From an uncultured bacterium (GTDB taxonomy: Bacteria > Verrucomicrobiota > Lentisphaeria > Victivallales > UBA1829): a stretch of DNA of 55,785 nucleotides. The notes under the pieces are model-generated. The model was given only the letters and a program-made list of their open reading frames with translations. It was not told the DNA's origin and did no database searches. The stretch covers positions 1 through 55,785 of the forward strand of contig CACYHQ010000018.1 in the NCBI GenBank assembly GCA_902774245.1. Direction: 5' to 3'. Of the stretch, positions 50,594-55,785 are shown piece after piece (position 1 is the stretch's first letter; every line of letters starts with the position of its first letter). The position numbers were made by a program, and so were the translations under genes.

Positions 50594-52159
50594 ATGGCAT
50601 TCTCCAAACCGCGCCGCGCCGCCCGCAAGCCTCAATCCGGGCGCAGATCCGGCGCTTTCAGACAACAGAAAACGTTCTACGCTCCGGACGAAAACACCCC
50701 TGCTCCCGCTCGCGGTGCAAAACTGGCGGCTGCGGCAAAAGAATCCAACGGTGCTTCGGAGTTCCTCTTTCAGCACGCCGTCGCGCTCGCCGTCTCCAAC
50801 GCCCAGCTCGAAGACAAGCTCGACAACGAACATACTCACGAGATCCTGGTCCCGCTCGACTACGCCGACGAATGCCGCGTCAAGACCGACGCCGTCCGCA
50901 CATTCTGGCAGGTCCACGGACTCCCCGCGCAGCTGGTCCGGGAAATCGTCCCGTCGCCCGTCCCGCGCGGCTACCGCGCCACCTCCAAACGCCGCGTCTA
51001 CGTGTCGCGCGGCGGCCAGCTCAGATTCTGCATGGGCTACGGCACCGAACGCGAAGAGACGCTCCGGTCCGCGCTGGAACCGGAATCGCACAACGAAGTT
51101 TACGCGTGGCTGCGGAAGATGCTCGTGTCGCCTGTTTACCGGGCAGTCGGGCGCAGTCTGAACTTCATCGTCGTACGCGGCGGCTCGGAACGCCTCACGC
51201 TGATCCTGAATTTCTTCCATCTGGACGCCGCGATCATGCACAAGACGAAACTGCTCGCCGATCATGTCCGCGCCGAGCTCCCGCATGTCGCCGCGATGTT
51301 CACGTTCCTGGACGAGACCCGCTCCGAGTTCTACCTCGAATCGCGTTCCGCCGGGGTGCACCCCTTCAAAAAACTCTTCGGCTCCGAGTATCTCGACCTC
51401 ACCGCCGCCGGATGCAAGTTCCTCTATCCGCCGTCCGCGTTCTCGCAGGTCAACGAATCCATCCTGGACGCGTTTCTGCGCGAAGCGAAGAAGCTTCTGA
51501 AGCCCGGCCCGGAATCCACCCTGATCGACCTCTTCTCCGGCTACGGACTCTTCGCCGTCGCGCTCGGCGACACGCCGGAACGCGTCGTCGGCATGGACTT
51601 CAACGGTCCGGCAATCCATGCCGCGTCCGGCAACGCCCTGCACAACCGCCCCGACGCCGACATCGAGTTCATCGCCGCCGCGGTCACGCCCTCGGCGATC
51701 GAAAACAAGCTCCCGCCCTGCCCCGCCGACCTCTACGGCGACGACGGGGAACAGCCCGAGGGCGAGCTTTTCATCCTCGACCCGCCCAGGAGCGGCGTCC
51801 GCCCGAACGTGATCGCCGCCATCGCGAAGCGTTCCCCGGCGCGCGTCCTGAACATCTTCTGTTCCGCCGACGAGGTCCCGCGCACGATCAAGGCGTGGAA
51901 ACACAACGGCTATTCCCCCTCGGCCGTCCGCGTCTTCGACATGTTCCCCGGCTCGCCCAACGTCGAAACGATGGTTCTGCTGGAAAAAACGAAGAAGAAA
52001 CCCGTCTCCGGCACTTCGCACGGAAAGAAAATCTTTCCTTACCAGAAACCTCGTAATGCAGGAAAGAATGCTTCATCCGCGCCGAAATCCAACCGTGCCG
52101 CCAGGAAAGCCGCCCGTATACATGGCGAAAAACGCCGCAATGCAAGAAAGAAAACATGA
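50594..52159 (+). CDS. TrmA/RlmD-type class I RNA (uracil-5-)methyltransferase
   Basis: A 521-residue protein with a basic Arg/Lys/Gln leader (to about 45) and a recognition domain (SPVPRGYRATSKRRVYVSRG). The SAM domain has FSQVNESILDAFL, LIDLFSGYGLFAVAL, FILDPPRSGV and the catalytic NIFCSADEVPRTIKAW. A Lys/Arg-rich tail ends the protein. These motifs fit enzymes forming m5U in rRNA or tRNA. The N-terminal FeS Cys set of RlmD is not seen. ATG 50594 has GAGGAA upstream. No clear terminator follows. Confidence 0.88.
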   Translation: MAFSKPRRAARKPQSGRRSGAFRQQKTFYAPDENTPAPARGAKLAAAAKESNGASEFLFQHAVALAVSNAQLEDKLDNEHTHEILVPLDYADECRVKTDAVRTFWQVHGLPAQLVREIVPSPVPRGYRATSKRRVYVSRGGQLRFCMGYGTEREETLRSALEPESHNEVYAWLRKMLVSPVYRAVGRSLNFIVVRGGSERLTLILNFFHLDAAIMHKTKLLADHVRAELPHVAAMFTFLDETRSEFYLESRSAGVHPFKKLFGSEYLDLTAAGCKFLYPPSAFSQVNESILDAFLREAKKLLKPGPESTLIDLFSGYGLFAVALGDTPERVVGMDFNGPAIHAASGNALHNRPDADIEFIAAAVTPSAIENKLPPCPADLYGDDGEQPEGELFILDPPRSGVRPNVIAAIAKRSPARVLNIFCSADEVPRTIKAWKHNGYSPSAVRVFDMFPGSPNVETMVLLEKTKKKPVSGTSHGKKIFPYQKPRNAGKNASSAPKSNRAARKAARIHGEKRRNARKKT

Positions 52160-52197
52160 TAAAAAACGAATAATCAGTCCTTTTTTACATTTTTCGC

Positions 52198-52227
52198 TTG
52201 ATTTTCCGAATTTGAATGGCATATTAT
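52198..52227 (+). promoter_or_regulatory. Promoter of the Rrf2 gene
   Basis: TTGATT (52198-52203), 18-bp spacer, TATTAT (52222-52227), 51 bp before ATG 52279. Confidence 0.65.
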
Positions 52228-52278
52228 AGACAGAAAAAACATGACTTTCACGGAAATCTTACTGGAGCTTTACATTTT

Positions 52279-52725
52279 ATGAAAATCTCGACCAAAGGCC
52301 GCTATGGACTTCGCATTCTGATGGACCTCGCCATCCACCAGTCCGAAAAGCCGCGTCTGATCCGCGACATCGCGAAATCGCAGCAGATTTCCGAGAAATA
52401 CATCAGCCGTCTCGTGATCGCGCTCCGCAAGGCGGGCATGGTGCGCTCCGTGCGCGGCGTCAACGGCGGATTCCACATCGCCATGAAGCCGGAAGACATC
52501 ACGCTTCTGGACGTGATCGAGGTCATGGAAGGCCCTCTCTCCATCGTCGACTGCGTATCCGCCCCGAAGCGCTGCAAACTCAGTACAAACTGCGCCCCGC
52601 GCGAAGTCTGGTGCAAGCTCAACGATGACATCCGCGGCCTGATGGGCGGCATCTCGCTCGCCGACATCCTCGCGACCTACGAAAAGCAGAACGCGAAGGA
52701 CGGCAGCATGGACTACTGCATCTGA
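52279..52725 (+). CDS. Rrf2-family regulator, IscR-like with Fe-S cysteines
   Basis: A 148-residue winged-helix repressor: MKISTKGRYGLRILMDLA at the start, ISEKYISRLVIALRKAG as recognition helix region, VRGVNGGF as wing. C92, C99 and C105 match the spacing of the IscR cluster ligands closely, with a fourth Cys at 112, so the protein should bind a [2Fe-2S] cluster. It would sense iron-sulfur status or redox stress; iscS/sufB genes are not in the window. GGAG lies upstream with long spacing. The upstream in-frame start at 52216 lies inside the promoter. Confidence 0.92.
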   Translation: MKISTKGRYGLRILMDLAIHQSEKPRLIRDIAKSQQISEKYISRLVIALRKAGMVRSVRGVNGGFHIAMKPEDITLLDVIEVMEGPLSIVDCVSAPKRCKLSTNCAPREVWCKLNDDIRGLMGGISLADILATYEKQNAKDGSMDYCI

Positions 52726-52748
52726 GTTCAAGACCGACAAAGAAACAA

Positions 52749-52787
52749 CCGCTTTTCCGGGAGAAATTCCGAAAAAGCGGCTTTTTT
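52749..52787 (+). terminator. Terminator of the Rrf2 gene
   Basis: CCGCTTTTCCGG (52749-52760) pairs with CCGAAAAAGCGG (52769-52780), followed by six T. It may also serve the convergent PA14-like gene, though its minus-strand T-run is poor. Confidence 0.88.
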
Positions 52788-52810
52788 ATATCGGGAGGGA
52801 AAAGAAATAT

Positions 52811-54281
52811 TTACAGCGACAGGTCGTCATCATCCTCGTTGACGCGTGCCGTACGCGGGGACGTACGGTTGCCGAGAAGAGTGCCGGATCCGCTGCCGGA
52901 TCCGCCGCCGGAGGAAGACGTCGAGCGCACCACTCGCCAGATCGGGCCGTAGGGATTGAACTCCGGGAAATCGCCGCGGGGCTGTTCCGGCAGATCAAGC
53001 GTCGTGCGGAAGAGCGTCATGCGCCCGGAGGAATCGTTCATAAGCGGCTGATTGTTATTGTCCAGCTGTTCGATATAGAGAGCCTGCGCGTAGTGTCCGC
53101 CTGGAATCTCCGAGATCAGGATCTCGATCGGGTAGACTTCGCCTTCCCTGACCGAGATCGGCAGGCCTTTCGCGAGGTCGAACGCCGCGCCGCCGCTCCG
53201 GGCGGGATAGACTTCCAGATTCTGCTTGGAGTAGAGCGAGCTTCTTCTGCGGATTTCATTATTGCTGCCGCTCTTGAGCTGCCGGATGTTGTTGTCGTCG
53301 CGGGACATCGCCCAGAATTCGCCTGCCGAGAACGTCGCGCAGCCGTAATCCAGCACGATCTCCTTGTTGAACCGCACGAACATCACATCGTCCGCCGCGC
53401 CGACGAACCGGAATTTGCCGGTAAACGGCGCAACCACATTGCCGGAGTAGATGCATACCCATGCGGCCGGCTTCACGTCCCGCTCGCACTGGTAGGCTTT
53501 CGGAGCCTCCGACGCGGCAATATTTTCCGAGAAGAAGCAGGAGGACCACAGGCGGGTCGGCGAGCAGTAATACTTGTCGAGCGCCGGATAATGCACCCGG
53601 CCTTCGTTGTCGTACTGTCTCTGCCAGGAGCCGTTCACGAACGAATGCATGATCCTCAGCGTCGGCGCGACACGCTCATGGCGGTATTCTCCCGTTCCGG
53701 GGTCGTTTCTGAAATCTTCGCTGGGCTGACGGTTCCGGGTCTGCTTGAGGTCGTAGAACACGCCCTGAAGCATGCCTTTCAGGTTGCCGCGTCCGTCGCC
53801 CTCGCCGCCGTCGCCCATCTTGCCGCCGCCGCCCGGACGCCCGAACGGAAGCACGCCCTGAAGCTTCAGCGAGGAGTTGCTGTCCGGGATCGTCAGCGGA
53901 GTCGGAATGTCAATATCGGTCATGACCTGAACGTCCGTGACGCCCACCTCCTCCATCTGCTGCTGTTCGCTGGAGTCGTACCGGTCGAGATTCGGGCTGG
54001 AAGTGTCCATCACGGTCATGTCGGACGGCATGGGCTCCTCCTCGGGCGGAGGCAGGACGGGTTCCATCTCAGTGATCTGAACAGGATCGATATCGTCCTT
54101 GACTGCGGTCGGAGCGATGAACACGAGCGTGCCGAGCAGCGAGCAGGAAGATATGGAACGCAAGCGAGAAGACCGGCCCCGTGATGTGCTGGCGGACAAT
54201 ATCCATCCAGTTCGCCGGAGCCATGGCGGCGGCTTCCGCGTCCATTTCGTTTACAGGATTCTGCGCTTGTTCGGACTGCAT
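52811..54281 (-). CDS. Membrane-anchored PA14-like protein, frameshifted near the N-terminus
   Basis: The start ATG 54281 (MQSEQAQNPVNEMD) has GAGGT 8 nt upstream and leads into a transmembrane helix (ITGPVFSLAFHIFLL). The frame is then lost at a 7-bp tandem duplication (54133-54146). From LLGTLVFIAPTAVKDDID on, the downstream frame is intact to the stop at 52811. Removing one 7-bp copy gives a single ORF of 487 residues. The extracytoplasmic part has a Pro/Glu-rich stretch (PVLPPPEEEPMPSD), a Gly-rich segment, then a PA14-like beta domain (WVCIYSGNVVAPFTGKFRFV), and an acidic C-terminus. It is a tandem paralogue of the 54459 gene. Function unknown; PA14 domains often bind carbohydrate. Confidence 0.75.
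54133..54146 (-). repeat. 7-bp tandem duplication causing a frameshift
   Basis: CGAGCAG occurs twice in a row on the plus strand (CTGCTCG x2 on the minus strand). One copy would give FLLGTLVF in frame; two copies shift the frame by one base. Confidence 0.85.
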
Positions 54282-54338
54282 CGGTTTTACCTCAAAAAAA
54301 CAAATCGTGTTCGACGGGGTTCAATAAAACTGATCCAT

Positions 54339-54367
54339 AATTTATAGCATATTCGCCCGGTTTTCAA
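54339..54367 (-). promoter_or_regulatory. Promoter of the first PA14-like gene
   Basis: TTGAAA (54367-54362), 17-bp spacer, TAAATT (54344-54339) on the minus strand. Each tandem paralogue therefore probably has its own promoter. Confidence 0.6.
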
Positions 54368-54399
54368 GCTATTTTCCGATTTTTCGCCCGATTTTGGGC

Positions 54400-54429
54400 A
54401 AAAAAACCGCACACCGGAAACGGATGCGG
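54400..54429 (-). terminator. Terminator of the second PA14-like gene
   Basis: Minus-strand stem CCGCA (54429-54425) with TGCGG (54411-54407) and inner CCG/CGG pairs, followed by seven T (54406-54400). Confidence 0.8.
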
Positions 54430-54458
54430 ACTGCTGAACAAAAAAACAAGTTCAAAAA

Positions 54459-55785
54459 TCAGAGAGACAGGTCGTCGTCATCCTCGTTGACACGCGCTGT
54501 ACGGGGCTGCGTGCGGTTGCCGAGAAGACTGCCGGATCCGGATCTTGAGCCGCCGCCGGAAGAAGACGTCGTTGAACGCACCACGCGCCAGATCGGGCCG
54601 TAGGGATTGAACGGCGGATGTTCGCGTCGGGGCTGTTCCGGCAGATCGAGCGTCGTGCGGAACAGCGTGAAGCGGTCGGGATTCGGGTCGCGCGGCTGCC
54701 CATTTGCATCGAGCTGTTCGATGAACAGAACCATATTGAACTCGCCGCCGGGGATCTCGGAGATCAGGACCTCGATCGGATAGACCTGCCCTTCCTGCAC
54801 TTCCAGCACGGGACCTTTCGCCAGGCCGTGCCCGTTGTCGAAGTTCGGACGGTACACGTCGAGCTTGTGCCTGGAGTACAGGACACTGTCCGCGATCAGG
54901 CGGCGGCTGCGTTCGTTGTCCGGGGAACCGCCGAGGATACGGTGGTAATCGCCGAGGTCGTCAACGCGGACGCCGAGCGTGTACGAGTACCAGCCGTAGT
55001 CGAACACGATCTGTTTGTTGAACCGGATCAGCAGCACATCGTCGCAGAACCCGACGAACCGGAACTTGCCGGTGAACGGCGCGACCACGTTGCCGGAATA
55101 GATGCACACCCAGCCGCCGGCCGTCCGCACCTGATCCGCGCACTGGAACGCGGCCGGAGCATCCGTAGCGGGGATCTGTTCCGTGTAGAAACAGGAATTC
55201 CACAGACGGGTCGGCGAGCAGTAATACTCATCCAGCGCGGGGTAATGCACCCGCCCCTGATTGTCATATTCGCGCCGCCAGGGGCCTTCCACGAATTTCT
55301 TGATGATCGGCAGGATGCGGTCGCGCGTGCGGTCGTGACCGGAATTCGGATCGCCCATGACGTCCGTAGGCCTGCGGCCGCTGGTCTGTTTGATGTCGTA
55401 AAACACGCCCTGAAGCATGCCTTTCAGGTTGCCGCGTCCGTCACCCTCGCCTCCATCGCCCATCTCGCCTCCGCCGCCCGGACGCCCGAACGGGAGTACG
55501 CCCTGAAGCTTCAGCGCGGAATTGCTGTCCGGGATCGTCAGCGGGGTCGGGATGTCGATGTCGGTCATGACCTGAACGTCCGTGACGCCCACCTCCTCCA
55601 TCTGCTGCTGTTCGTTGGAGTCGTACCGGTCGAGCGAGGGATTCGAGGTGTCCATCACGGTCATGTCGGACGGCATGGGCTCCTCTTCGGGCGGAGGCAG
55701 GACGGGTTCCATCTCAGTGATCTGAACAGGATCGATATCGTCCTTGACTGCGGTCGGAGCGATGAACACGAGCGTGCCGAGCAGC
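54459..55785 (-). CDS. Membrane-anchored PA14-like protein, tandem paralogue (runs off right edge)
   Basis: 442 codons are visible, from LLGTLVFIAPTAVKDD at the right edge to the stop at 54459; the N-terminal anchor lies outside the window. Domain order matches the 52811 gene: Pro/Glu-rich stretch, QQQMEEVGVTDVQVMTDIDI, Gly-rich GRPGGGGEMGDGGEGDG, PA14-like domain (GWVCIYSGNVVAPFTGKFRF) and acidic tail NEDDDDLSL. The first 100 or so residues and the tail are almost identical between the two copies while the PA14-like middle has diverged. The first visible base before CTGCTCGG is G, so the 7-bp duplication could be present here too. Confidence 0.8.
   Translation of the reverse strand, partial: LLGTLVFIAPTAVKDDIDPVQITEMEPVLPPPEEEPMPSDMTVMDTSNPSLDRYDSNEQQQMEEVGVTDVQVMTDIDIPTPLTIPDSNSALKLQGVLPFGRPGGGGEMGDGGEGDGRGNLKGMLQGVFYDIKQTSGRRPTDVMGDPNSGHDRTRDRILPIIKKFVEGPWRREYDNQGRVHYPALDEYYCSPTRLWNSCFYTEQIPATDAPAAFQCADQVRTAGGWVCIYSGNVVAPFTGKFRFVGFCDDVLLIRFNKQIVFDYGWYSYTLGVRVDDLGDYHRILGGSPDNERSRRLIADSVLYSRHKLDVYRPNFDNGHGLAKGPVLEVQEGQVYPIEVLISEIPGGEFNMVLFIEQLDANGQPRDPNPDRFTLFRTTLDLPEQPRREHPPFNPYGPIWRVVRSTTSSSGGGSRSGSGSLLGNRTQPRTARVNEDDDDLSL

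Noticed and set aside
1..55785. tRNA, rRNA or CRISPR genes
   Set aside because: I looked in the intergenic spaces and found no cloverleaf, rRNA signature or spaced repeat I could support.

Overview
The window is 55.8 kb of mostly GC-rich, densely coding bacterial DNA. Several features point to a Gram-negative member of the PVC group, most likely a gut-type Lentisphaeria/Victivallales bacterium. These are a giant beta-helix repeat surface protein, an autotransporter O-heptosyltransferase of the Aah/TibC family, a MurA with Asp at the usual Cys position, a DUF3842 cassette, PA14-like anchored proteins, and a MoxR/DUF58/VWA locus joined to an ABC transporter. This is inferred from gene content only; no rRNA or tRNA gene was seen. 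Promoters are unusually easy to read: nearly all are TTGA(A/T)(A/T), a 16-18 bp spacer and a TATATT/TACATT-like -10.

Layout. 1-3783 (-): N-terminal 1261 codons of a repeat-rich surface protein running off the left edge. 4135-5883 (-): ribosomal protein S1. 6181-7823 (+): a small membrane protein and an NSS-family Na+ symporter. 7919-9193 (-): DUF3842 plus two small membrane proteins. 9423-10975 (+): a 41-residue ORF and a secreted CPPC thioredoxin-like protein. 11111-12808 (-): a Cys-rich exported protein and a KamA-type radical SAM enzyme. 13185-15758 (+): the TibC-like heptosyltransferase and a GT2 glycosyltransferase whose junction is frame-disrupted. 15824-17538 (-): nadC and a YmdB-type phosphoesterase. 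17660-20647 (+): a flippase-like membrane protein and a GT-C type glycosyltransferase.

20648-23600 is an AT-rich mosaic. Two diverged paralogues are each followed by a short ORF that carries an identical 40-residue beta-propeller-like segment. The region also holds a transposase remnant and a duplicated piece of the upstream GT-C gene. A BspA-type leucine-rich-repeat protein follows (23612-25384). Next come a Fur/PerR-type regulator and rubrerythrin with a palindromic operator beside the rubrerythrin promoter (25411-26671), and a GT2 glycosyltransferase (26716-27507).

27686-42441 is a nine-gene, nearly gap-free operon: a Gly-Gln tract membrane protein, MoxR ATPase, exported membrane protein, ABC ATPase and permease, a second polytopic protein, DUF58, a BatA/VWA protein and a double-VWA/GATase-like protein. 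It looks like one envelope machine. Then follow a type III PLP decarboxylase (ornithine decarboxylase-like), an acyltransferase and an exported protein. The pyrimidine operon pyrR-pyrB-pyrC runs with tsaE, murA and a TrmA-type RNA methyltransferase (45935-52159). The window ends with an IscR-like Rrf2 regulator and two tandem PA14-like paralogues. The first is frameshifted by a 7-bp tandem duplication; the second runs off the right edge.
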